DNA of 64,000 nucleotides, from NCBI RefSeq assembly GCF_902726655.1, contig NZ_CACVAN010000001.1, positions 3,720,001-3,784,000 of the forward strand, written 5' to 3'. A model generated the notes under the pieces. That model saw nothing but the letters and a program-made list of their open reading frames with translations. It ran no database searches and was not told the origin of the DNA. This document shows, one piece after another, positions 35,942-44,385 of the stretch; positions within the stretch are counted from its first letter, which is position 1, and each line of letters starts with the position of its first letter. Position numbers and translations under genes: made by a program. The DNA is from Virgibacillus ihumii (lineage in GTDB: Bacteria > Bacillota > Bacilli > Bacillales > Amphibacillaceae).

Positions 35942-38908
35942 ATGGAAATCAGATACGCCCATATATTTGGTTTCGGCAAATGGATTGATACTGACTTTGA
36001 TTTTTCGGGCGGGTCTTACATATGTGTATATGGTGAAAATGAGTCCGGAAAGACGACAATTCAGCAATTTTTAATGTTTATGCTGTTCGGTTTTCCGCCG
36101 AAAAGACGTTCTGCATTCCGACCTAAACAAAGTGGAAAAATGGGGGGGAGGCTGACATTGTTTGATCAGGATATAGGGGAGTTTACGATTGAAAGAGTTG
36201 ATGGCGTTCGAAATGGTTCAGCTGTCTGCCATATCCCTGATGGGGAAACGTATGGTGAAGAATGGCTGCAAAACCATCTGCATGGTATGACATATGGCGC
36301 ATACCAATCGGTTTTTACTTTTTCGGCACTTGATCTAATAGCTCTGCAGCATATGAAGGAAGAAGACCTTGGGGAGGTATTGCTGGGCATCGGATTGACT
36401 GCTTCAGCCAATATCCATGCAATTGAAAAAAAATTGGACAATAAAATTGGGGAACTGTTTAAACCAAGCGGAAGAAAACCTATCATTAACAAGCAATTAC
36501 AGTCACTGGATGAACTCTATGCGTCGCTTCAAAAAGATACGAACACAGAAAAGACATACCGTGAAAAACAAGCAATTGCTCACCAGTTATTAACTGATAT
36601 CAATAAGCTGCAGGAACAGGTTAAGGAGGAAAGGTTAAAATTGAACCGGCTGGAGCGACAGCAGCAGGCATTGCCAGTGGCGCATGAATTTCGAGAAGAA
36701 AAAAAGCTGCTTTCAGTCTACTCTGAGTCGATCCCATTTCCGGAAAAAGGGGAGGCAAGACTTTCGAAGCTGAATAGTGAATTGCTTCCACTTAAAAGTG
36801 AGCTTTCTGTATTACGGGGGAATGAGGAAACGTATGAGGAAAAACTGATTTCCCTTCGTTCAAATTTATTGGATAAACAGATATACGAAAAGGCTGGGGA
36901 ACTACTGAAGCAGCAACCGGTATTTTTCGAACAAAAGCATACGTTGACATCACTTTCAGCGTCCATCACCAAACACGAAATACAACTGGAAGCTGAATTG
37001 GAACAAATGGAAATTGGACTCAGCCGATCAAACTTAAATGGGCTGACACTGCCATTTCATCTTGAAAACGTGTGGGATCAAATAAAAAAAGACAGGGAAG
37101 AAGTGGATACTGAAAAGGAAAGACTGGAAAGAGCGAATCAGCAGCTCAAAGCTAACAGGGATTACCTGCTGGAGCAGAGAAAAGCGATAACAAATGATCT
37201 GTTATCGGAACAAAAACGAAAAGAATTTGAAAATCAGATTAACCGGCATAACGAACAGTACTATATGGAAAAAATGAAACAGGAGGCCACCCGACAGCAA
37301 ACTGGTTTGGAAACAATGCGTAAAAAACAGCAGAAACAGTCCCGTATGTTATTATTCGGGAGCATTGCAGCTGCAGTTGTACTGTTCATTATGGCTGTTT
37401 TCAACGGTGAGTCTACGCTCTACGTGGTGGGTGCATTTCTTGCATTGGCAGGTTTTTTGCAATGGGGACTTGCAAAAAAACCGGCTGCGGAAATGGAATC
37501 AATTACGCGTGATGACCTGTCTTTTTCAGCGCAGATTACTGAACATGAGAAAGACGAAGCGAGCCGTTTGCTTTCCCTTCATGAACAGAAGAAAAATGAA
37601 TTAACTGCAATCCAGGACAGACTTCGTAACGTGGATATTGAGTTTTTGCAATGGAAAGAAAGGAAAAGAGGACTTGACCAGCGGGAAAATCGGCTGCTTG
37701 AGCAAGTTTCGCTGCAGCTTGCCGATTACCCGTTTTTGAAGCAGGTTCAAATTCATTACTGGCCGGATTTGTATAATAAACTGAAAGCGATTTTGAATGT
37801 GTATCGTGATTTGAATTATTTGCAACAGCAGTATAATGAATTAATGGATGACCGCCAAAACGTGAATGACCAGTTGAACGGGTTTTACCATACAATGAAT
37901 TGGGAATCGGCAAATAAATCAATTGAAACCAAATTTACGGAAATCGAACAACTTCCTGAAAACTATAAACGAGAGCTGGGCATATTGGATCAGTATGAGA
38001 AGTGGTTGAAAGAGAATAGGGAGCAGCAGGATCATATATTGCAAAAAATGAATGTTTATCAATCCGAAAAACAGGAGTTATTGAATATTGCCAATGCTGC
38101 GGATGAAGAGGAATTTTTAGGAACGGCAAAACAACTTGACAGGCGGCAGACGCATGAAGCAAACATCCGGAAGCAGCTCAGCCAATTAAATACACTTCTT
38201 AACCCTGATGAACTGGATGTCCTATTGGCAGATGAACCGCTTTATCAGAGTGATCTGGAAAAATGCATGGAACAGGTTTCGGAACGGATTGCCGGATTGG
38301 ATGAGGCTATTAATGAAAAGCGGCAGCAGTATGCAGATATCAATGCTGAACTGTCTGGAATGGAGTCATCAGAATCGCAATCTGATATACAGCACCGATT
38401 TGCAATTGAATCCGAACAGCTTAAAAAACTTGCCCATGAATGGTCTGTTTATAAGTCTGCCAAAGAAATGCTGAAGGAAACCAAGCGGAATTACCGTGAA
38501 AAGTATATCAATCATGTGCTGGCAAAAACGGAAAGTTACTTTACCCGAATTACAGGTGGTTACTATCATGCAGTATATCCGCCTTCAGCAGCGGAATCTT
38601 TTCGGGTGGAGGCAAAGGATGGCTTACGGTATACAGCAGGGGAACTTTCAAAGGGTACGATAGATCAGCTCTATGTGTCGCTCCGTCTGGCAATCGGTGA
38701 GGTAATGAGTGAAAAGCATAAATTACCGTTTATAATTGATGATGCATTTGTGCATTTCGATGCGGTTCGAATCCAACAGCTGGTTGACATATTGGCTGAA
38801 ATTTCAACAGCACGTCAAATCATCTTCTTTACCTGTAAACAAGTTGTTTCAAAAGCAGCTGATGGCATTCAAATTATCGAATTGGATAATTCTGTTCGCA
38901 TAAGTTAG
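35942..38908 (+). CDS. yhaN: SbcC/Rad50-like ATPase YhaN with membrane hairpin
   Basis: 988 residues from the ATG directly after the yhaO stop, with GGAGGTGAG. Walker A GENESGKT at 31-38, long coiled coils (about 180-460 and 540-880), ABC-type signature LSKGTIDQLYVSL near 902, Walker B PFIIDDAFVHFD near 930. Unlike SbcC, the middle (about 469-510) has two hydrophobic helices, MLLFGSIAAAVVLFIMAVF and TLYVVGAFLALAGF, that could anchor the coiled-coil apex in the membrane. Likely a DNA-end repair ATPase working with YhaO; membrane tethering is inference. Confidence 0.87.
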   Translation: MEIRYAHIFGFGKWIDTDFDFSGGSYICVYGENESGKTTIQQFLMFMLFGFPPKRRSAFRPKQSGKMGGRLTLFDQDIGEFTIERVDGVRNGSAVCHIPDGETYGEEWLQNHLHGMTYGAYQSVFTFSALDLIALQHMKEEDLGEVLLGIGLTASANIHAIEKKLDNKIGELFKPSGRKPIINKQLQSLDELYASLQKDTNTEKTYREKQAIAHQLLTDINKLQEQVKEERLKLNRLERQQQALPVAHEFREEKKLLSVYSESIPFPEKGEARLSKLNSELLPLKSELSVLRGNEETYEEKLISLRSNLLDKQIYEKAGELLKQQPVFFEQKHTLTSLSASITKHEIQLEAELEQMEIGLSRSNLNGLTLPFHLENVWDQIKKDREEVDTEKERLERANQQLKANRDYLLEQRKAITNDLLSEQKRKEFENQINRHNEQYYMEKMKQEATRQQTGLETMRKKQQKQSRMLLFGSIAAAVVLFIMAVFNGESTLYVVGAFLALAGFLQWGLAKKPAAEMESITRDDLSFSAQITEHEKDEASRLLSLHEQKKNELTAIQDRLRNVDIEFLQWKERKRGLDQRENRLLEQVSLQLADYPFLKQVQIHYWPDLYNKLKAILNVYRDLNYLQQQYNELMDDRQNVNDQLNGFYHTMNWESANKSIETKFTEIEQLPENYKRELGILDQYEKWLKENREQQDHILQKMNVYQSEKQELLNIANAADEEEFLGTAKQLDRRQTHEANIRKQLSQLNTLLNPDELDVLLADEPLYQSDLEKCMEQVSERIAGLDEAINEKRQQYADINAELSGMESSESQSDIQHRFAIESEQLKKLAHEWSVYKSAKEMLKETKRNYREKYINHVLAKTESYFTRITGGYYHAVYPPSAAESFRVEAKDGLRYTAGELSKGTIDQLYVSLRLAIGEVMSEKHKLPFIIDDAFVHFDAVRIQQLVDILAEISTARQIIFFTCKQVVSKAADGIQIIELDNSVRIS

Positions 38909-38943
38909 CCATTAATGATAAACTGTTTTCAGATAACGCTCAA

Positions 38944-38980
38944 CTAACATTCAGTGGATGGTTTTTCCACTGAATGTTAG
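38944..38980. repeat. Perfect 15-bp inverted repeat before a GbsR-type gene
   Basis: CTAACATTCAGTGGA, a 7-nt loop, then TCCACTGAATGTTAG. No T-run follows on either strand, so a conventional terminator is unlikely. It lies between yhaN and the regulator start and may be an operator or an mRNA end structure. Confidence 0.8.
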
Positions 38981-39034
38981 ATGAACGAATCGGGCTTGAA
39001 CAAAGGAAGAAAATTGTACGCGGAGGGACTTCCA

Positions 39035-39586
39035 TTGCCTAGAAAAGAAGTGCAGAATGACATTCAAAAGTACGAGGAGACCATTGAAAAATTTATTCAA
39101 GTAATCGCTAAAAACATGACCTTGTATGGTATTACCCCTTCCGTGGGACGGTTATACGGGGTGCTGTATTTTTCCGAAGATCCAATGACACTTGATGATA
39201 TGCGGGATGCCCTGGAAATGAGTAAAACAAGCATGTCAACAGGAGTTCGCGCTTTGTCGGAAATGAAAATGGTTGAATCGACGTTTAAACGGGGAATCCG
39301 AAAAGATTTATACGAATCGGAGGAAGATTGGTACAAATCCTTTACTTCACTTTTTGGAAATCGCTGGCGCCAGCATACCGAAGTAAACATTGAAGAAGCT
39401 GAAGAAGCAGTGCAGGAATTAAAGGAAATAATGCAGCGTACTGAGGATAAAGCATTGCAGGAAAAGGTTGAGCATGATATTGAACGACTGCGTTATGCTC
39501 AAAATTACTATGCATGGCTGATGAAATTCATTCAGGTAATCGAGTCAGGTGAAATATTTAACTATATACCAAAAAACACTGAATAA
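39035..39586 (+). CDS. GbsR/MarR-type transcriptional regulator
   Basis: 183 residues from TTG at 39035, preceded by GGAGGG at 7 nt; an ATG at 38981 in frame abuts the inverted repeat and has no ribosome site. Winged-helix segment MTLDDMRDALEMSKTSMSTG then GVRALSEMKMVES, followed by FKRGIRKDLYE, typical of the GbsR family that controls choline/glycine betaine genes in bacilli (B. subtilis GbsR, about 180 residues). It interrupts the yhaN-yhaM order of B. subtilis. Target genes are not adjacent; the upstream inverted repeat may be its site. Confidence 0.82.
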   Translation: MPRKEVQNDIQKYEETIEKFIQVIAKNMTLYGITPSVGRLYGVLYFSEDPMTLDDMRDALEMSKTSMSTGVRALSEMKMVESTFKRGIRKDLYESEEDWYKSFTSLFGNRWRQHTEVNIEEAEEAVQELKEIMQRTEDKALQEKVEHDIERLRYAQNYYAWLMKFIQVIESGEIFNYIPKNTE

Positions 39587-39654
39587 AAAACACACACTGA
39601 AAGTGATTGGCAGAAAGACACAGGAAAATATACATCTTTCGTCAATCCTTTTTC

Positions 39655-39742
39655 AGCAGGTAAGAAAGTATAAAATCCTTTCTTACTGCAAAGTGCAACT
39701 ATGGCTGTCACTTTAAGGCTTTGTGACTACCAAGTTTTCTAA
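39655..39742 (+). repeat. Interspersed two-hairpin element, copy R3
   Basis: Hairpin 1: GCAG(G)TAAGAAAG / CTTTCTTACTGC. Then AGTGCAACTA and hairpin 2 with GTCAC / GTGAC, then ACCAAGTTTTCTAA. Ends 20 nt before the yhaM start codon. Confidence 0.8.
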
Positions 39743-39762
39743 TACCCGGGGGAGGATTTACT

Positions 39763-40707
39763 TTGAAAAAAGGGATAGGTCATTACAATATTGGGGATGC
39801 TTTTGACAACTTTATATTAATTAAAGAGGCTACAAGAGGTGTTGCAAGTAACGGTAAACCTTTTCTGACGCTGATCCTTCGTGATGCTACAGGGGAGATT
39901 GATGGAAAACTTTGGGATGTATCAAAAGAGGATGAAGAAGTGTTTGTCGGCGAACAAATTGTCCGGATTGCTGGTGAAATTAATCAATTTCGCGGAAAAG
40001 CTCAGTTAAAAATTATTTCCATCCGTCCCGCACAGCCGACTGACGGTGTAAAAGTCGGGGATTTTGTGGAAAAAGCACCGATAGATAAAGAGGAATTGCT
40101 TGCGAACCTGACGGAAATTATCTTCGAAATGCAAAATCCGGCAATACAGCGAATAGTCCGTGCTTTTATCAAAAAATATCAGGAGCCCCTGCTAACGTAC
40201 CCCGCTGCTGCAAAAAATCATCATAATTATGTTTCCGGCCTCGCTCACCATATCGTAAGCATGCTTGGCGTAGCGAAAGAGTTGCATAAGCTGTACCCTG
40301 AACTGAATAAGGACTTATTGTACGCTGGAATTATTTTACACGACCTGGGTAAAATGAAGGAATTATCCGGTGTCGTTACGACTTCCTACACTATTGAAGG
40401 GAAACTGCTTGGACATATCCCGATGATGGTCGAAGAAATTGGTCAAATGGCTAAAGAACTGCAGATTGAAAGCGAGGAAGTACTGATATTGCAGCATCTG
40501 GTTTTGAGCCATCATGGTAAAGCAGAGTGGGGAAGTCCCAAACCGCCGCTTGTCCGGGAAGCGGAACTTCTCCATTTGATTGACTTAATCGATGCCAAGA
40601 TGAACATGCTAAACCGCTCACTCGATAAAGTAAAGCCGGGAGAATTCACCGAGCGTATCTTCGCTATGGATAACCGGTCGTTTTATAAACCAACATTTGA
40701 AAAATAA
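39763..40707 (+). CDS. yhaM: 3'-5' exoribonuclease YhaM
   Basis: 314 residues, the same as B. subtilis YhaM, from a TTG behind GGGGGAGG. An N-terminal OB-fold nucleic-acid domain (about 15-100) precedes an HD domain with His/Asp in [16 protein letters not shown] and ILHDLGKM (His193-Asp194). It degrades RNA and single-stranded DNA 3' to 5' with Mn2+. In B. subtilis it follows yhaN; here a regulator gene and repeat R3 lie between. Confidence 0.92.
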   Translation: MKKGIGHYNIGDAFDNFILIKEATRGVASNGKPFLTLILRDATGEIDGKLWDVSKEDEEVFVGEQIVRIAGEINQFRGKAQLKIISIRPAQPTDGVKVGDFVEKAPIDKEELLANLTEIIFEMQNPAIQRIVRAFIKKYQEPLLTYPAAAKNHHNYVSGLAHHIVSMLGVAKELHKLYPELNKDLLYAGIILHDLGKMKELSGVVTTSYTIEGKLLGHIPMMVEEIGQMAKELQIESEEVLILQHLVLSHHGKAEWGSPKPPLVREAELLHLIDLIDAKMNMLNRSLDKVKPGEFTERIFAMDNRSFYKPTFEK

Positions 40708-40846
40708 CACAGCTGTCAGTGTTACAGGTAAAAATCTTCCACTGTTTTCATAGGCGAAATCCAATATTAAACTTTCTTTTCATTCATGTTTTCGGCTTTG
40801 TTGTCATATATTTGTGGTAGACGAAGATGGACAAGGGGGGCTAAAC

Positions 40847-41050
40847 ATGATTTTGGGTGTGCCTTGGTGGGTTTTCCTGATGATTATTTTCATTTTTCTG
40901 AGTGGATATATGGCATTCAGGGCCATGCGGGCTGAACGGGAGCTCGAACATCAATTTATTGAAAAAGAAGGCAAAGTATATATGGATCGGTTGGAAGAGC
41001 TCCGCGAGCAAAAATCCAACAGGGAAAGGGAACAGCATGGTTCGGAATAA
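40847..41050 (+). CDS. yhaL: Sporulation protein YhaL
   Basis: 67 residues from the ATG behind AAGGGGGG. One N-terminal span PWWVFLMIIFIFLSGYMAF and a charged helical tail. Size, topology and position between yhaM and prsA match B. subtilis YhaL, reported to be needed for efficient sporulation. The mechanism is unknown. Confidence 0.8.
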   Translation: MILGVPWWVFLMIIFIFLSGYMAFRAMRAERELEHQFIEKEGKVYMDRLEELREQKSNREREQHGSE

Positions 41051-41052
41051 AA

Positions 41053-41088
41053 ATTCGGCTAGTCCACATAATGTGAACTAGCCGATAT
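41053..41088. terminator. Bidirectional terminator between yhaL and prsA
   Basis: ATTCGGCTAGT..CACAT pairs with ATGTG..ACTAGCCGAT, followed by TTTTT on the plus strand and A/T-rich on the minus. Confidence 0.8.
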
Positions 41089-41090
41089 TT

Positions 41091-41978
41091 TTATCCTTTA
41101 GCATTTTGTTTTTTCTGATTTTGCTTAAACATATCTTCCAGGCCGTCAACTTTTACGTCGATTTCAGCTTCCTGAAGGAGATTGTTAATTTTTTCGCGGG
41201 CTTTGTTGACATCCATTCGCTTGTTCAGAATCGTACGGCGGATGTCATCTTTATTATCCTCAAATGATCCGATATCTTTTTTCTTATCACGTTTATCGGT
41301 GACTTTAATAATGTGGTAACCAAATTGTGATTTAACAGGGTCGCTTACTTCGCCTACTTTCAAATTATAAGCTGCATCTTCAAATTCCGGAACCATTTTT
41401 CCGGTTGAGAAATAGCCAAGTTGCCCACCTTTTTTGGCTGTGCCTTTATCGGTGGAGTACTCTTTTGCAAGTTTTGCAAAATCAGCTCCGTTTTCCAGTT
41501 TCTGTTTTACTTCTTTGGCAGTTTTCTTATCCTTAACCAAAATGTGTGACGCCTGGATTTCCGTCTTCATTCGTTCATATTTCTGTTTTAGTTCTTTTTC
41601 TGTAATTTTAATGTCTTCTGCTACAGCTGCTTCCTGAAGAAGGCTGATTTTGATTACTTTACGGAAAGCTTCTTCGTTCTTGTACCCCTGTTGCTGGAGA
41701 ACGGTTTCGAATTTGTCGCCCAATTGTTCTTTTACTTTGTTAATTTCTTGATCAATTTCTTTTTCCGTAACTTCATATTTATCTTCCAGTACTTCAACGG
41801 TTACCAGTTCACGAAGGACAGTTTCACCATACCGATCCTTCATGGCTTGATAAAATTCTTCCTTGGTTACATCACCGGCATTTGTTTCAACGACAGCTTC
41901 CGAATCATCGCCGGAAGTGCAAGCGGAAAGGGTAAATACTGCTGCTGTAAGTGTTGCAGCCGCAACTAATTTTTTCAT
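41091..41978 (-). CDS. prsA: Foldase lipoprotein PrsA
   Basis: 295 residues from the ATG preceded by GGAGTG; an in-frame ATG five codons upstream is an alternative. Lipobox LSAC gives lipid attachment at Cys20. The parvulin-type PPIase domain spans about 132-225 (IQASHILVKDKKTAKEVKQK, GGQLGYFSTGKMVPEFEDAA, QFGYHIIKV). Flanking helical regions form the chaperone bowl. It folds exported proteins on the outer face of the membrane and is essential in B. subtilis. Confidence 0.95.
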   Translation of the reverse strand: MKKLVAAATLTAAVFTLSACTSGDDSEAVVETNAGDVTKEEFYQAMKDRYGETVLRELVTVEVLEDKYEVTEKEIDQEINKVKEQLGDKFETVLQQQGYKNEEAFRKVIKISLLQEAAVAEDIKITEKELKQKYERMKTEIQASHILVKDKKTAKEVKQKLENGADFAKLAKEYSTDKGTAKKGGQLGYFSTGKMVPEFEDAAYNLKVGEVSDPVKSQFGYHIIKVTDKRDKKKDIGSFEDNKDDIRRTILNKRMDVNKAREKINNLLQEAEIDVKVDGLEDMFKQNQKKQNAKG

Positions 41979-42035
41979 CCAAGAACACTCCATCTTAGTT
42001 TATTTTTTCAATTATTATGTTATTTCTTCACTTAC

Positions 42036-42221
42036 TCAAGTAATCTGGTTCATTACTTTTACATAGGAAGAGATGAGCAGTACAAGAATCATAATATTAA
42101 TAACCCGAAAAACTGATGATTGTTTTGCGTCCTTCATTTCCATTTTTGTGCAGAATTGCTGGGTTAATGAATTAAATATCAGTAAAATAAATACCGCATA
42201 CACCGGAAATAAAAATGTCAT
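42036..42221 (-). CDS. Hypothetical two-span membrane protein
   Basis: 61 residues, ATG preceded by AAGGGGG at a good distance. Two hydrophobic segments (about 3-20 and 42-58) are joined by a hydrophilic loop with KMEMKDAKQSS. Located upstream of prsA on the same strand, in a position where B. subtilis has small unassigned genes. I do not recognise the family. Confidence 0.55.
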   Translation of the reverse strand: MTFLFPVYAVFILLIFNSLTQQFCTKMEMKDAKQSSVFRVINIMILVLLISSYVKVMNQIT

Positions 42222-42357
42222 TCCAAAACCCCCTTAACAAGCATACCACATAATCCATATTTAATACTTTATCAAAAGTTGTCCTTCATGAACAGACCTA
42301 AAATTACTAAAAATCAAAGCAGTCGTGTCAATAACGTGGAATTTTTCCTCATCAGTG

Positions 42358-42393
42358 AAACAGCCATCAGCAGATTTACTGCTGATGGCTGTT
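42358..42393 (-). terminator. Hairpin ending yhaJ
   Basis: AACAGCCATCAGCA pairs with TGCTGATGGCTGTT, a 14-bp stem overlapping the yhaJ stop; the T-run on the minus strand is short. Confidence 0.6.
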
Positions 42394-42937
42394 ACTCATA
42401 CGCCTTTACAAGAATGGAGATTTCATCATCGGTACTTTCAATATAAGAATGTTTAGGTGCTTTTACAATATTGAAAACATACAAAAAGTCAGTTAGTGTA
42501 ATTCCAATATGAAAAGCTGTAAATATTAGAAAATATACATGATAATGGACGAAAAGGAAGCTGCCCATGAGTCCCGGAATGGTCAGGAACATAGTAGGTG
42601 CTATTGCTACCACTATCGATGCTTTTTTTGTTAAATGTTTTTTTGTATAATAGTTAATAATAGGAAACAGTTTATTTTTACGTTTGAAAACTAATTTTGC
42701 CCGCTTATTCATCATAATTAATGGTAAGACATGCATAAATGAATGAATCGTCGGCAACAAGAACAATGCTATCAGTAACGGAATAATTCCATAATCATAG
42801 ATTTCCACTGTACCGTGGATAATTGAAATCGGCATATAGAGAAAAATGAATACAGCCAGACCGATCAAAAATGACAGAAGATATAATCGGTTTAAACCAA
42901 ACTCTTTATTAATATTTATGGATTTCCAACAATTCAT
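42392..42937 (-). CDS. yhaJ: DUF3267 membrane protein YhaJ
   Basis: 181 residues. Four or five membrane spans; LFLLPTIHSFMHVLPLIMMN carries a histidine pair typical of DUF3267 proteins, which look like membrane metallopeptidase relatives (HxxxH-like), plus FTAFHIGITLTDFLYVFNI. Size and position (between prsA and yhaI) match B. subtilis YhaJ. Activity unknown. GGAGGG precedes the ATG. Confidence 0.75.
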   Translation of the reverse strand: MNCWKSININKEFGLNRLYLLSFLIGLAVFIFLYMPISIIHGTVEIYDYGIIPLLIALFLLPTIHSFMHVLPLIMMNKRAKLVFKRKNKLFPIINYYTKKHLTKKASIVVAIAPTMFLTIPGLMGSFLFVHYHVYFLIFTAFHIGITLTDFLYVFNIVKAPKHSYIESTDDEISILVKAYE

Positions 42938-43109
42938 TTTTGATCCCTCCAGTTCCGTTCAAGTTTCAAGTCTTTAAACTCCTCAAAGAATAATAGTATG
43001 TTTTCATTGGAAAATCAACCGTTTTTCATAAGTTTTTTTATAAGTTTTTTTTACATTATAAATAGCGTCATCACGCAAATTGATGGACATCAAGTGGGAG
43101 GTCATTTTT

Positions 43110-43454
43110 TTGAATCTGGTCAGCAATGAAACGTTATCTTTTCAAGTACAGTTACTTTCAAAGGTAATTGATGTAAAACAATATCCATTTATTAAGCTGG
43201 TGGTTGAAAAGAGCATCACTTATGGGGAATATGAACAGCTTATGCAGCAACTGGCCGATTTGAACAGTCGGTATGAAGCACAAAAGGAGGAAGGTCTATT
43301 GGACTTCACACCGCTTCTTGTCCATTTTGCCGGCATGCTGAATGAAAAATTAGATCCGAATACGACCATTTTTGCACTAAAAAAAGAAGGATATTATCCT
43401 TCTTTAATGAATGTGTTTATAAATATACTGGCTGGAAGTGGAGAGCCGGGGTGA
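43110..43454 (+). CDS. yhaI: DUF1878 protein YhaI
   Basis: 114 residues from TTG 43110, 8 nt after GGAGG, matching B. subtilis YhaI (113). Upstream in-frame ATG 43083 has no ribosome site. Helical protein with VQLLSKVIDVKQYPFIKLVV and HFAGMLNEKLDPNTTIFAL. Function unknown. A hairpin AAAGAAGGATA/TATCCTTCTTT lies inside the 3' coding part (43385-43409). Confidence 0.8.
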   Translation: MNLVSNETLSFQVQLLSKVIDVKQYPFIKLVVEKSITYGEYEQLMQQLADLNSRYEAQKEEGLLDFTPLLVHFAGMLNEKLDPNTTIFALKKEGYYPSLMNVFINILAGSGEPG

Positions 43455-43462
43455 AGAAATAG

Positions 43463-43933
43463 TCAGTTCTGTTTGATTTCACGCATGGCCTTTTCCAACT
43501 GTTGATGGAATTTAATAATATTATTCAGGCGGTTGTTTAATGGGGAATTTGGAATGTTTTCATTTTTGAATTGCTTTTTAATGTCGTACAGTGAATCTTT
43601 TTGATGGTTAGCTGCATCGATCCATTTACCAGTATAAGAGTTCATGATGGTTTTAAAGATTTGTTCATTTGCTACATATAAATCTTTTCTTACCCCTTTT
43701 TTCCAGACACGTGTGACAAGGTTAAAATCGGATAAGCTCCGAATACTGGTACTCATGGATGTCTTGCTTTTTCCCAATGCTTCACTCATTTCATCAAGTG
43801 TCATTGGCGCTTCCTCCAAATATAAGTAGACAAATAGTCTTGCCTCCAATGTTGTAAGCCCAAACATTTCAATTGTTTTTGAAAACTCCGTGATAATTTT
43901 TTTGGTAAGGTCCTCAATATTTGACTCAAGCAT
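43463..43933 (-). CDS. GbsR/OpcR-type regulator next to opuA
   Basis: 156 residues, AGGAGG upstream of the ATG. Winged-helix segment MTLDEMSEALGKSKTSMSTS then IRSLSDFNLVTRVWKKGVRK closely parallels the regulator at 39035-39586. GbsR and OpcR of B. subtilis repress choline and betaine uptake or conversion genes. It is divergent from opuAA-AB-AC, so control of that operon is the natural inference. The C-terminal part is shorter than in GbsR. Confidence 0.82.
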   Translation of the reverse strand: MLESNIEDLTKKIITEFSKTIEMFGLTTLEARLFVYLYLEEAPMTLDEMSEALGKSKTSMSTSIRSLSDFNLVTRVWKKGVRKDLYVANEQIFKTIMNSYTGKWIDAANHQKDSLYDIKKQFKNENIPNSPLNNRLNNIIKFHQQLEKAMREIKQN

Positions 43934-44385
43934 AAAATCCTCCTAACACCCTGCTATATTAAGGTTACAACAAAGTGATTTTTTTTGAAAATCGATAATT
44001 GGGTAGATATTGAACGAAAATCGTAGTAAATAAAAGGATAAATCAATAAAATTTCATACAGAATAAACTGTACGATTAAAATAAACAAAATTTATGGTAT
44101 TTAATGTTTGAAATATAGATGTAATACTTATATAGTAAATAGAGTGGGTGACGGAGAGAAGGTTCTATTTAATTAGTGAAATATGAGTAGATTCCTATAT
44201 TTATGGACTAAAACTAATAATTTAGTTGCAAGACTTTCGTCACTTTTATGGCCGAATAACATGCATAAAGGGAGGAACAATAAGAAGATGGCCGGATCTC
44301 ACGGTAGACTGCTGACTTCTTTTTAAAAAAGAACGAGAGCAATACCCGAAAAATGAAAAAAGACAGAGTTAAGCGAGGTGAAGAT
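43934..44385. other. 452-nt regulatory gap between the GbsR-type gene and opuAA
   Basis: AT-rich. It contains the opuA promoter (44108-44136) and a leader of about 240 nt. In the leader, an ATG at 44261 opens 21 codons ending at a TAA (44324), with GGGAGG inside rather than before it; an internal ATG (44288) lies 12 nt after GGGAGG. I see no confident gene; the GbsR-type operator could not be identified. Confidence 0.5.
44108..44136 (+). promoter_or_regulatory. Sigma-A promoter of opuA
   Basis: TTGAAA (44108-44113), 17-nt spacer, TATAGT (44131-44136). Confidence 0.65.

Noticed and set aside
38944..38980. Intrinsic terminator of yhaON
   Set aside because: Strong stem but no T-run on either strand; kept as an unexplained inverted repeat.
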